Notes under the pieces: model-generated | Database searches by the model: none | What the model saw: only the letters and a program-made list of their open reading frames with translations | Told to the model about the DNA's origin: nothing | Assembly (NCBI GenBank): GCA_021234155.1 | Contig: JAJEKV010000003.1 | Span: 9,238,413-9,302,412 of the forward strand | Length of the DNA stretch: 64,000 bases | Reading direction: 5' to 3' | Source: Isoetes taiwanensis | Taxonomy: Eukaryota; Streptophyta; Lycopodiopsida; Isoetales; Isoetaceae | Part shown: piece after piece, positions 45,619 through 57,699 of the stretch | Numbering within the stretch: the first letter of the stretch is position 1 | How the letters are laid out: each line of letters opens with the position of its first letter | Position numbers and translations under genes: made by a program

Positions 45619-46955
45619 CTACGATTGGGGCTTTCGGGTCGGGAAGGCGGCGATAGCGGCCGGGCGTAAAATATGCATCCCGCCTCGAACCAATCCCCGC
45701 GGCACCCCCTTGGTGGCGGATGCCCTCGACCCTGGCAAGCCCCGCGCGTGCCTCTCGCTTGAAGCGGGTGTGAGGTCCCGGTCCCACGTCAGGGGCGCCC
45801 CTTCAAAGACATGCCCCGGGCGCAATATGGCATCATGCACTGCGCATTATAAACCGCGGAATATGACAATCTACGATTCTGACCGGCAGGCCGAGCCCCA
45901 TGGCGGCTGCTTTCGGGAAATGTGAATCGCCCGAGGGAATGTCATCCGATCGAGAATGTGTGTTAGATGTTGTGGGCGAGACTCTCCCCCTCCTCCCCGC
46001 ATGCTCTTGGAGTTCTCAAGGCCCTGTGGGTCAAAGGTGGGCGGCGGCCGGGGCCTATCTTTGGGGTGGTGGTGGTGGTGGCCGGGATAGGGTGGGGGGT
46101 GACTTGAATGCGGGCGGCGGTGCATGGTCCGCTGCCGGGCGTGTGCGGTGCCGCATCTTGGGGGGGCTAGGGTAGCGGTCTGAGCCGAGTCCACCGCCCC
46201 CGGGTGGAAGTCGGGAGCACGGCTCTTGCGGGGGAACGGGCTGCCGCTTGACCATCTCACATGCAGACCGGGCTGCGGTGACTATGAACTCCGGTAGGGA
46301 GACCCGGCCTGTCTATGGATGGCTGCCCGCAACCCACGGAGCTCCGGGGCTGCGAGTAGCGGTGCACCGGCCCCGAAAGTCGAGGCCCGGGCTGGCTGCT
46401 CCGCCCGGATACTACGAAGAACCCGGTAATGCGAACGGGTCATGCGCAAGAGCGCTGCGCCCCCGTGCCATGGTGGTGGCTTCCTCAACCTCGACCGGGG
46501 AACCACGGTGACCATCGTCCTGCGTGCATTGCCGCTCCCTCTCCCGTGTCATGGTGTCGAGTGATGAACCGCGAGTCCAGGCGCGCCCGCATGTCCCGTG
46601 ACTCCGGCCTGTTGCCCGTTCAGTGTGCCGAGGCCAAGGCCATCTTCTACGTCTTTGTGCAGCGGGTCTCAGTCCGTGATGCGGTTCTTCTCGACCCCGG
46701 TTGCCCTTCGAGCACATGGGATGCCGGGGACTCCATCTCCACCGCCATGCCGGTGGGAAACCTTTGTTAGCATCAATCACGGGCTTTGTTAGCCTCCATG
46801 CCTGCTTTGACGTGGCTCCAATTCTCTGCCGAGGCAGGAGTTCCTGTGTGATCTGAGCAATCAATCCCTTCCAGCCGGACTAGCCGCGCTGAGGGGGCCT
46901 TAGCCTTAGCCTTAGCCCGAGCCTCCTTCTTCATGGAGGATACTCTCCCCTGTCC
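45619..46955 (-). pseudogene. LINE ORF1, degraded
   Basis: A minus-strand ATG near 46,930 opens MKKEARAKAKAKAPSARL, a basic start. The remainder is Arg/Pro/Gly-rich and split among frames. The C-terminal piece around 45,840-45,700 (MHDAILRPGHVFEG, APLTWDRDLTPAS) resembles an ORF1 RNA-binding tail. Position upstream of the endonuclease supports ORF1. I found no certain zinc knuckle. Confidence 0.5.
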
Positions 46956-46995
46956 ATGATGGCTGTTCGGGACCGTTTGCGTGGCGGCCCCTCGG

Positions 46996-47157
46996 AGAAA
47001 TCCTCTAGAATAACACTAGACTCTATTTACATTAAAAGTGGTATTCAAACCTATTCCGAACCTAAGACATTTCTTATTTTCATAGTGGAAAGATGATTTT
47101 CTTTTAAGACAATAAGTGACCAAACATTATTTGATAAAATATGTGACTTTTAGGAAT
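46996..47157. other. Short AT-rich spacer
   Basis: Nothing recognised between the LINE 5' end and the GAAA repeat. Confidence 0.4.
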
Positions 47158-48774
<1,617 letters not shown>

Positions 48775-49005
48775 AAAAAAGAATAGATTTTTGAATGTCC
48801 ACGAAGAAAGCAAATTTAGAAGAAAATAATCATAGTAATAAAATAGAATAGTTTTTCAAATTAAAGGATAGAATAAAATAGATTTTTTAACGTCCACGAA
48901 GAAAGCAAATTTAGAAGAGAAGAATCATAATAATAAAATAGAATAGAATTTTCAAATTAAAGAATAGAATAAAATAGATTTTTTAACGCCCACGAAGACA
49001 AAAAG
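48775..49005 (-). mobile_element. Three tandem LINE 3' ends
   Basis: The block (A)CGTCCACGAAGAAAGC, with variants, preceded by AATAGATTTTTT, occurs three times at 48,797, 48,892 and 48,988, spaced 95-96 bases. Read on the minus strand each unit is a LINE 3' terminus with a short TATTC-type tail. This is a head-to-tail multimer of the last about 95 bases. Confidence 0.7.
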
Positions 49006-49216
49006 ATAAGACCAAAAGACCATGAGACCTATACAAGATCATAATCGGGTCAAGATTTACTCCGGTGGTGCTTCTCGTGTTGACACATCTGATCAAGTCA
49101 CTATTTGCAGCAATCTAGGGAATTAGCTGACTTGAAAGCTTCTAGGAGGGTCCTAAATCTAAGGAAAGATGTTCTTCCTGCAGTTGTCGAAGGCATGGAG
49201 GCTTCTGTTTTTTTAG
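49006..49216 (+). other. Possible upstream exon of the ParB-like gene
   Basis: After a TTTGCAG acceptor the frame reads QSRELADLKASRRVLNLRK, then DVLPAVVEGMEASVFLE, before a TGA at the edge of the next acceptor (TTTTTTTAG, ending 49,216). It may be coding sequence preceding the exon at 49,217. No start codon was located. Confidence 0.35.
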
Positions 49217-49752
49217 AATGAACAGGACATTGTGGCGCAGCTAGAGGCCATGAACAAGCTGAATAAGTACTCTGACCATTATTTGGGTCTTAAGGAAACT
49301 TTTCAGATCCATGTGAAGTCCCTCATCCGTTCACCAAGCTCCATTTATGTTAGCAGAAGATATGATCCAGCACATGCCATGGAGATTGGTCAGAGCATGA
49401 TTAGTAATCCAGGTCAAATGCCTATGCCAGCGGATGTGTTACCTTGGGATATGATCTCGAACAAGCCTGCTGTGTGGACGAACTTCGAGGAGTTAATGTT
49501 AAATGATAACATTAAATTCGTCATCATCGACGGGCAGCATTCTGTTGAGGCACAAAAGGCCCTCATCAGGCAGGCAGAACAAACAGGCCAAAGCGTGTTC
49601 TACAATCACTATGCGTATAGGAGGTGTCGTCTCTTGGATGCCAATACTTCACCTGCAGATTTGGCTGAGATTAGTGCAACTTCGAATGAAATGGGAAAGA
49701 CATTTCTATACAAAAGATACCTATATTAGGATGTTATCATTTTAATATTCAG

Positions 49753-50160
49753 GTGTGTTTCTAAATCAATTGAATTCACGCCAGGCGTGCTTCTAAATCA
49801 AACCAATCACGTCAGGCGTGCTTTTAAAGAAAAACAATTCACGCCAGGCATGAATTGTTTTGATTTAAAAGCACGACTGGCATGAATTTTTGATTTAAAA
49901 GCATGTCTGGCGTGAATTCAATTGATTTAGAAGCATGTCTGGCGTGAATTCAATTGATTTGAAAGCACGTCTGGCGTGAATTCAATTGATTTGAAAGCAC
50001 GCCTGGCGTGAATTCAATTGATTTGAAAGCACACCTGGCGTGAATTGCTTTGTTTTAAAAGCACGCCTGGCGTGAATTGCATTAGTAGCTTAATTCATTT
50101 CACGCCAGGTGTGATTTCTCTGTTGATCAATTCTATTCAAATCGCGCCCGGCGTGTTTCT
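49753..50160. repeat. Intronic minisatellite of near-palindromes CACGCC(A/T)GGCGTG
   Basis: About 12 copies of a 13-base near-palindrome (best CACGCCTGGCGTG) are spaced by AT-rich sequence such as AATTCAATTGATTTGAAAG, giving a unit near 32 bases. Some early units run in the opposite orientation. The array fills the first recognised intron of the ParB-like gene. Confidence 0.9.
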
Positions 50161-52232
50161 ATTCTATGATACTGATTCAATGTCTGTACTATTGTAGTCC
50201 ATACGTGGAGCAACTGTGCCACGCCCGTCAACAGTGGGTGGAATATGGCTGCCTATTATCCACCAGACAGGGCAGGTCAAAGTCTGAGGCATTCAAGCTG
50301 CTGGAGCGGACTCTGTCGCAGACAATTATACAGAAGAAGAAGAAGACTGCAAGAAAATCAAAGAAAAAAGGTGATGATGACATTGCAGATCCTTCTGAAA
50401 GCTCATCTATCAGGTCAGGTCCAACAAACTCGTATAAGATTGTCTTTTGTAAGGAGGCAGTATGGCAAAAGTGGAATGAATTCTGGGACGCTTATGCACA
50501 AAGGAAGCTGTCAGATACTATGGGTAGGGTGCCTCCTGTTGATGTAAGCATCTTTGACTTGAATGTGACAGAGATGAGAAAGACTCAGGGGCTAGATGAT
50601 GCTGAGACCATTTGGGTTTTAGACCAGTGCTTGAAGAAGGAAGTCTTATACAAGAATAATGCTTTCACTAAGGATAGGATGTCCTTCGTTGAGTGCTGTA
50701 CACCCATGTGAAGGATGTACGTACAATGAAGTCAGCTGTAGGAGCTGAGTTACAAAGGCTATCGGGGGATGTGGCATTATCTGAAATTGGATTGCTGGAC
50801 AAATACAAGGTCAGTAATGATGACATCAAGAAGTTTGTATTCTGGTCAAAGGACTTTCTAAAGAATTGGAAGGCTAAAAATACAAAACATAAGGAGACTC
50901 TACCCCCTAAGGTACTGGCCGAGTTGAGAAGAAAAGTGGCCCTTGTGAAGAAGATTACTGGAGAAGAAGACACTGTCCAGTATTCAGTCTCCATTGGGTA
51001 CAAAGGTCTCTTGCCAGAATCAACTACTTGCCTTAAAAACATATCACTCTTTGTGTTGGACAGCAGGGGTGGGAGAGGAGATATGGGCATAAACCAGAAG
51101 GACTACAATAGCTTCTTTACCAGCTGTATAGGATTGACAACTGAGAGGTCCTTCACTATTGTCATCGTTTGTCCTTCTGGTGACTTACATCTGCATGCAC
51201 TATCCGCTGCTCATGATCTGGAGTGCCTCAAAGTTATTAGGGAGGGATGCCTAATATATGATGTTAAGGATAATGAGCTGCGAACAGAACAGAAGATGGC
51301 ACATGTGATCTTTATTATGATAGCCATGCTGTTAGACGAGGAATATGATATTGCTAAGGTCAAGGGTGACAATAGCAGTGCATGGGAATGTTTTCTTCTA
51401 GATGATCCAGACTTAAGAACTATATATTCTATCATACGGATCAGGATCAAGACCAGGAACAAGATGAGTCAGAAGAGGATGAGGATCGGGACCCCCTCCT
51501 AAGTGGTGAAATCAAGTACGAGTTACAAACTAAGGAGAAGGGCCCCTTAAATAAAAATGGATTTCCCCCGTCTATGGCTGTTTACCTCGTCGAGGCATTT
51601 TCTCCAATTGATACAACTTGCTTGGAGCTTCATGTTGGAGGTTATATTGCCCGAGAGGCTCTTATGGGTGTTAGAAGATGTCACTGCTTTGTGAGTGATG
51701 AGTAGGCCAAAGACTTTCTTGAACCATTCCTCATGCATGTGCTTGCCAAATCTCCTAAAGGCCCTTATGGCAACCTGAAATCTTCAGCAATCAAAAGTCT
51801 TGTAGACTTGTCCAATTCAAAAGTGGACGATGGTTCTGGTGAGCGAACTAGTAATCCGCAGCCTGATAAGGAAAGCAATGATCAAGTGGCTGCTAAACTG
51901 GCTGCTCAAAGTAATATGATGAAGGCGAACTTAGGGAATATCCTTGCCTCCCTTGCGGGTGATGCAAGCAACAATAGAGTAGGTTCACAGGTTAACAAGG
52001 ATCTAATTGATAAGGCAACCTAAAGTGAAGGGGCCATTGGTAACCCAGGCGACTCTAGTGATTCACAGGTTTGCCAAATCAATACTAAAATAATGCCAGT
52101 TGTGAAGGACGTAGAGGAACTAATAGAAAATAACAATTCTAACAGTCAGAAGAGCACGGAGATTAAGGGTGGCGAAGGGGAGAATGATGCCGACGACGGC
52201 AGCGAAACTGAAGATGATAGGTATGGCCTTGC

Positions 52233-52380
52233 ATATGAAATCGCGCCACGCGTGATTTAATTCATATTAGCTTTGAATTAAATCGCGCCAAGCGTGCTTT
52301 GATTATATTTCGTTATCACAATAAATCACGCTGAGCGCGATTTGGTTAAGACTAACTCAAATCACGCATGGTGCGTTTGT
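52233..52380. repeat. Second intronic array of the same near-palindrome type
   Basis: Four degenerate copies (CGCGCCACGCGTG, CGCGCCAAGCGTG, CACGCTGAGCGCG, CACGCATGGTGCG) are each flanked by AAATC/GATTT. They sit in the second recognised intron, so both introns of this gene carry the motif. Confidence 0.75.
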
Positions 52381-53063
52381 ATTGTTTGTGTGATCATATC
52401 TTGCTGACCAGATACATATTTGATGTTTCAGCTTGCATTGTGTTTCTAAGAAGGTTGTGGTGTTCGACCTAAATGGAGTCCTTTGCAAGTCCAAAAAATA
52501 AAGTAGCTAGAGATCAGTTTCATCAGACACCAGTAGAATCAAACACCAAGTGGATTTATCCACGGTCGCACTTGAAAGAGATGCTAGATGAGGCATTCAG
52601 GTTATTTCGAGTTAGTATTTGGTCATCCATGGAACTAAAGAACATCAAGGATACTTTGGAGGCACTGGGGGGAATGCGTAGACATTGATTGACCTTTTGG
52701 GATCAGAACAAATGTGTGAAGTTCACTAATCCCAAGGAACCAACAGGCAAGCCTATCTTCATCAAACACTTGAGTAACATGATGGACGAACTTGGTATCA
52801 AGAATAAGGATGATATAATCATAGTGGATGATGATGCTCTCAAATGCTTCTACAATCAAACGCATGCCCTAAATCCACCATCTTACGATCCAATAAATTT
52901 TGCGACAGATGATTTTCTTGTGAAGTTTATGTCTATTATGAATAATTTGGCTATGGGGATGACGGTGGGTGAAGTATTAGATTCACACCCAGAACTGGAT
53001 AGAACAGCTGATATGGAATCACACCTTGTTAGATACGTGGAAAAACATGGATTGATCCCTTAA

Positions 53064-53290
53064 TGTTTTATTGGAATATATGATATTTGTGTCATGTATC
53101 GATAATTTTGGGTCTGCAATTGCCTCGCAAATAATGCAATCTGTTATTATCAAACCTAATAGTTTCATGTAAATGCTGTTCAATTTTGGTCTCATCTATC
53201 TTAGCAACTTGCTCTTCATTTTTGCATATTTCAATTCGCATATGAAACGACACACGTGAATTGCAACCTTATGTTATTTATCAAGTCCAA
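53064..53290. other. Spacer between the HAD exon and the Helitron helicase
   Basis: AT-rich and non-coding as far as I can see. Confidence 0.4.
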
Positions 53291-54300
53291 AAAAAAAAGA
53301 TTAAAAAAACAAAAACCCCCTAGAAGACAACAGCAGGTTGGCATGATTTTGGAGTCGTGCCAAATGTCCTGGAAAAAGCGAGAGGGCAAGTTCAAGCTCA
53401 GCACACGAATGTACAATGTGAGCCCTAACAATGGTGACCGCTATTACCTCCGTCTCCTGTTGCTACATATCAAGGGTGCTACCAGCTTCGAAGACATGCG
53501 CACTATCAATGGAAAACTATGTTCAACTTTCAAGGAAGCTGCCAAATACCTTGGCTTACTGGAAGACGATGCCGAGTGGGAGAAGACGCTCGAAGACGCG
53601 AGCCTCTTCCAAATGTCGGTGCAGTTACGCCAGACATTCGCATTCATTTGCCTATACAATGACCCACAAGATCCAATGCGGCTATGGGAGCTCTTTAAGG
53701 ACAGCTTGACAGAAGATTACGAAAGATGCCACTAGAACAGGCTTATAACCACGCACTAAAGGACATCGATGACATCTTCCAGATGAGTGGCTGCACATGT
53801 CAGCAACTTGGATTGCCAGAACCTCGGCTAGATATTCTTTGCAACTTCCCCAATGAACCCACCTTTGATGCAGAAAAGGAGTTGAAAGAAGGGCAAGAAA
53901 ACTACGGCAAGCTCAACAGGGAGCAGAAACACATAGCCGACATTATCCTCGATGCAATCAGCCACCATCAAGTCCCATGTATCAATGTGGACGGTCCGGG
54001 AGGCACGGGCAAGAAATTCCTCTTCAACAGTCTGATCAATATACTAAGAGGATGTGGCGTCGGGTTGTATCAGCGTCTTGGACATGCATTGCTAGCCTCC
54101 TCTTGAAGGGAGCACAAACAGTTCATTCAACATTCAAGTTACCACTCAACCTGACACAAGAGGCAACCTCCGCACTACGTGCAACAAACCAACAGGCAGA
54201 GGTACTTAAAAAGGCAAGCATCATGGTCTGGGACGAAATGGGAATGACACACTCACACAGGGATAGGTTGAATATTGTATATGGTTTATACTCAATACGT
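53291..54300 (+). pseudogene. Helitron RepHel helicase region, broken
   Basis: The plus strand shows the segment preceding the helicase in Helitron proteins (SPNNGDRYYLRLLLLHIKGA, SFEDMRTINGKLCSTFKEAA, GLLEDDAEWEKTLEDAS). The Pif1-type helicase start follows: EQKHIADIILDAI, NVDGPGGTGKKFLFNSLI (Walker A), then in another frame ASLLLKGAQTVHSTFKLPL and MVWDEMGM (Walker B-like). Frameshifts occur near 53,720 and 54,060, and the helicase ends before its later motifs. The HUH Rep domain is not visible upstream. It shares the strand of the ParB-like gene but no Helitron ends were located around either. Confidence 0.85.
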
Positions 54301-54349
54301 ATTATTCAAATGATATGGCACAAATTTGAAGTATAATACGTCAAAAATA

Positions 54350-54560
54350 CGGCAAAAAAAATTCCGGCGTCAGAAATTTTTCGCGCAAGCGAAACCTGCG
54401 AAACTTAAGCAAAACGTTTTTCGCGTAAGCAAAACAGAGGTTTCGTTTATGCGAAACTTAAAAAAACAAAAAAAAAAAGCGTAAGCGAAATAGCAGTTTT
54501 GCTTACGTGAAACTTTTTTTGCATAAGCGAAACAGCTATTTCGCTTAATAAAAAAAAATT
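54350..54560. repeat. Cluster of GCGAAAC / GTTTCGC words in both orientations
   Basis: The words GCGAAAC, AAGCAAAAC and CGTAAGCAAAAC recur, with inverse forms such as TTTCGCTTA. One pair, TAAGCGAAATAGC (54,482-54,494) and its exact reverse complement (54,535-54,547), can form a hairpin. Family unknown. 54,561-54,860 has nothing recognised. Confidence 0.7.
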
Positions 54561-54865
54561 GGACCTTTTAATGTGGTTATCCAGATCATTAATCTTGATC
54601 CAAGACCAAGACCCAATTTGCAGCCTTTGATACATTCAGGTGTTACTGTACTAAAGCAGAGACATGATTTATATTTCCATTTCTTCCTTTTCCAAGTACA
54701 ATAGCCAAACTCATAACTTCTACACAAAGTACAAACAAACTTCATAGCACAAAGTAATGATTATAAGTTCTTGCTGTGGAAAAATAGCAATCTTTACAGC
54801 ATGAAACTTACGACTTAACAACGCAGTATATTTGCACAAAGTCATTCCAAAATCTGATCATAGTA

Positions 54866-55497
54866 TGAAAATATCTTTGATGCTTGACCTTATTTAAGTT
54901 GTCAACAACACTCTCAACAAGGCTTTACTCAACTCTCAACAAGGCTTTACTTAATGTCTACTCAAATTCAATTATCAAATAGACATTCAAAGCTTCAATC
55001 TTCACTTCTTGACAATTAAACTTGGTGTTCAAATATTCAACTAGGGTATAAACCAATATTTGAACTTAGAACAAAGAAAATAATGACCCTTAAACAAAAG
55101 TCACTACAGTGAATTTCGTCCCTCCTTTATTTGATCAGATCGATCACGACTCCGGCCCAAACCACCTGTGAATGCATTTGATAGCTTCAGTGTGTATATG
55201 CCTACGCATTGCTTACCATTATATCTTCAAGAATCGACCGACAAGCCTGCAAATCCGGATGGGATAAACTTGCCAGTCTCGGAAATTGATCTGTTGAAAT
55301 ATCCCACAGGCATATCGTGTAGAATGGTCCTTTCACCATTGACTTATTATTTTTCAATGGTTGCAACCTTGGCTTTTTAATTTCTAGCTTCATATGTAAC
55401 TTGACAACTTATAACAACCTAGTCTTCATGTTCAAATAATAATTTTCTGCTTCTGCTTTCACCTGCCTGGCACATGCAATGATCTTATCTTCTAACA
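54866..55497 (-). repeat. Copia 3' LTR
   Basis: 632 bp, direct repeat of 63,042-63,693. It begins TGAAAATATC and ends TTCTAACA on the plus strand. Polypurine tract and TAGTA duplication abut its two ends. Confidence 0.95.
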
Positions 55498-57344
55498 CTC
55501 CTCCTTCATTGCATAAGTAATGTACTTTGAGCTGCTTTTGAAAACCTGTAAACTTATTTTCTACAAGGCCTTTTGTAAAAATGTCTGCTATCTGTCTGTC
55601 AGTGCTAACATATATCATTTTAATATTTCCTTTTGCAGCTTGATCCCTGATATAATGCATGCTTAACTCTATATGCTTAGTTCTCTCATGTTCAACAGGA
55701 TTTTTAACTATAGCAATGCAACTTTGGCTGTCTGAAAAGATAGTTGTGGGATTTACCTGTTTAATATTTAGCTCTTCTAGTAACCTTCTGAGCCAAGCTA
55801 TTTCTCTAGATAAAAGAGATGAGGCAGAGTACTCAGCTTCAGCTGAAGATAATGCAATTACAGATTGCTTTTTGGTCCTCCAACTTATTGGGCCACCTCC
55901 AAGAAAGATCACATAACCTGTAGTAGACTTTCTTTCAGTTTAATCACCTACCCAGTCAGCATCTGAATAGGCATACATTTGCAGGTTATTTCAGAGTCCT
56001 GAATAGTCCTGAGTTCCTTTTAAATATTTCAACAACCTTTTTGCAGCCAGCCAATGCACCTTTTCAGGGTTGCTACATCTTCTGCTTAGAATATTAACAA
56101 CATATAATGTTATGTCAGGCCTAGTACTGTTGTTCAAGTACAACAAACACCCTACTAGAGCACGATATGGGACCTGTTTCATATATTCAAGTTCCTCTGC
56201 ATCAACTTCAGCACTTGCAGTTAAATGGTGACCTGGTACAATTGGAGTTCTAGCAGTACAAGCTTGTTGCATATTAAACCTTTTGAGCATATTTTCTATA
56301 TGTCCTTTCTACTTTAATTTCAACATCTTATTTTTCATGTCTCTAATAACCTCAATTCCCAGAAACTTTTGCAAAGGCCCTAAATCTGTCATTTTGAACC
56401 TGTGTTGTAGAATATTTTTGCAAACCTTTAGAACTTGGGTGGAATTGGCAGTCATAATACAGTCGTCTACATACAAGGCTATAATGCAAAATTCATCCCC
56501 TATTTTGTACCTATATAGATTGCCATCATTTTGAAGTTTTTCAAACCCTTGCTCTCTTAGAAATGTATCTATGCAAAGATACCATTCTCTTGGAGCTTGC
56601 TTTAAACCATACACTGCCCTATTCAATTTCCACACCAAATTTTTTCCTTTTTCAAAACTAGGAGTCTGTTTCATAAAAATGTCTTCTTCTAGCATGGCAT
56701 TTAGAAATGCAGTCTTCACATCCATGTGATGTATTTCATATTCAAGAGCATTGGCTAGACTTAAAAGAACCCTTAGGCTAGTGAGTTTGACTATAGGAGA
56801 ATAAGTTTCATCATAATCTTGACCCTGTTTTTGAGTAAAACCCTGAGCCACCAACCGTGCTTTATATTTCTTTGAACCATCTGCATTAGCTTTAATTTTG
56901 AAAATCCATTTGCTGCCAACTATGTTCTGTCCCAGCAGGTTGCTTTACAACATCATAAGTGTGAGTGTCTGCAAAAGAACTTAATTCATCATGCATAGCC
57001 TTTTTCCATTCTTCTGCATTAGTGCTTTCTAAAGCCTGCTCAACAGTTCTTGGTACTTCAATATCCTCTATTATGGCCATAATTTGCTCAATATCATCAA
57101 CTACTTGTTCTGCTTCCAGCCTTTTACTTCCACCTAAAACATTTCTTCCATAAGCTTCTTTATCAAATTTAATTTCATCTTGTAATCTTTGTGCTTTTGT
57201 TTTCCTTTTCCTATCTTCCTTTCTTGTGTTTTGTCAGCCTCAACCACTTCTGTTTCAGCAGTTCAGTTCCAGTTCTCTGAAATTGTGATGCTTCATGTTC
57301 AGTTTCTTCATTTTCTTTGTTTTTCTCCTCCTCCTCCTCATAAT
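55409..57344 (-). pseudogene. Copia reverse transcriptase and RNase H
   Basis: On the minus strand the RT begins around IEVPRTVEQALES and EEWKKAMHDELSSF. It continues as LVAQGFTQKQGQDYDETYSP, MDVKTAFLNAMLEEDIFM, YGLKQAPREWY and FCIIALYVDDCIM, with the catalytic YVDD. RNase H includes SWRTKKQSVIALSSAEAEY and TKHIELSMHYIRD. Frameshifts near 56,925, 56,305 and 55,940 split it. The coding end overlaps the 3' LTR start. Upstream it is cut at about 57,345 by the nested insertion, which separates it from integrase. Confidence 0.85.
55498..55508 (-). other. Copia polypurine tract
   Basis: On the minus strand TGAAGGAGGAG immediately precedes the 3' LTR start TGTTAGAAG. This is the priming site for plus-strand DNA synthesis. 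Confidence 0.85.
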
Positions 57345-57699
57345 CAATATGTAGTACAATAACAGGGGGTTACTTTTGTATTTTTGTACGCTTTTCACTA
57401 AGGTTTTGCTAAGATTTTGTGGTGTATTTCAATTGATGTACTAATGCGTACATCTAGAGTGCGCATACGCTTTCATTATTTTTTATGGCACTTAGACAAT
57501 GGTTTAACTCCTTGAAAAAAAAAAAAACTTTGTAATATAGCATGCAAGGCTCGAGAGCTGTCACTTTAGGGTTATCCTAGAAGTAGGGTGCTTCGTATTC
57601 CGTGCTTTGGGTAGATCAAGCCAGGTTTCGGATTAGGGCAGATTAAGCAGCGCAGCTCCTTTGGAGTTCACGAAATATTTTTTGGCTTCCAGGAGCTCC

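Larger units (their letters stand above)
37801..46995 (-). mobile_element. GC-rich full-length-like LINE with two nested insertions
   Basis: Reading the minus strand from about 46,995: ORF1, endonuclease, RT and C-terminal zinc-type domain, then a 3' UTR ending GGTCTCCGTGGACGATAAAA and (TTCC)n at 37,801-37,826. Removing the probable solo LTR (40,828-42,476) and the Helitron (38,017-40,333) leaves about 5.2 kb, a normal LINE length. The body is clearly GC-richer than the surrounding DNA. Numerous frameshifts show inactivity. No target duplication was identified. Confidence 0.75.
49217..53063 (+). pseudogene. ParB-like (DGQH) protein with C-terminal FCP1/NIF-like HAD phosphatase domain
   Basis: Exon 49,217-49,752 encodes FVIIDGQHSVEAQKALI, like the ParB-type 'IDG.HR..A' motif. 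The intron at 49,753-50,197 (GTGTGT...TTGTAG) is phase-consistent. Exon 50,198 to about 52,216 encodes a central region of unknown family, including NISLFVLDSRGGRGDMG and CLELHVGGYIAREALMG, the latter faintly methyltransferase-like. The intron at about 52,217-52,431 leads to the last exon with VVVFDLNGVLCKS, FRLFRVSIWSS, GKPIFIKHL and DIIIVDDDALKC. These are HAD motifs I, II, III and IV of FCP1/NIF-like phosphatases, with Asn for the second Asp. Damage: TAG 49,727; frameshifts near 50,693, 51,440 and 52,495; TAG 51,703; TAA 52,021; TGA 52,686. So it is decayed but was once a spliced gene. Confidence 0.6.

Noticed and set aside
49217-49729. Bacterial contamination suggested by the ParB-like motif
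   Set aside because: The reading frame continues across phase-matched GT-AG introns to a eukaryotic-type HAD domain, in DNA contiguous with plant transposons.
49753-50160. CRISPR-like array of regularly spaced repeats
   Set aside because: Units are degenerate, spacers are themselves repeats of one sequence, no cas genes are present, and it sits in a spliced eukaryotic intron.
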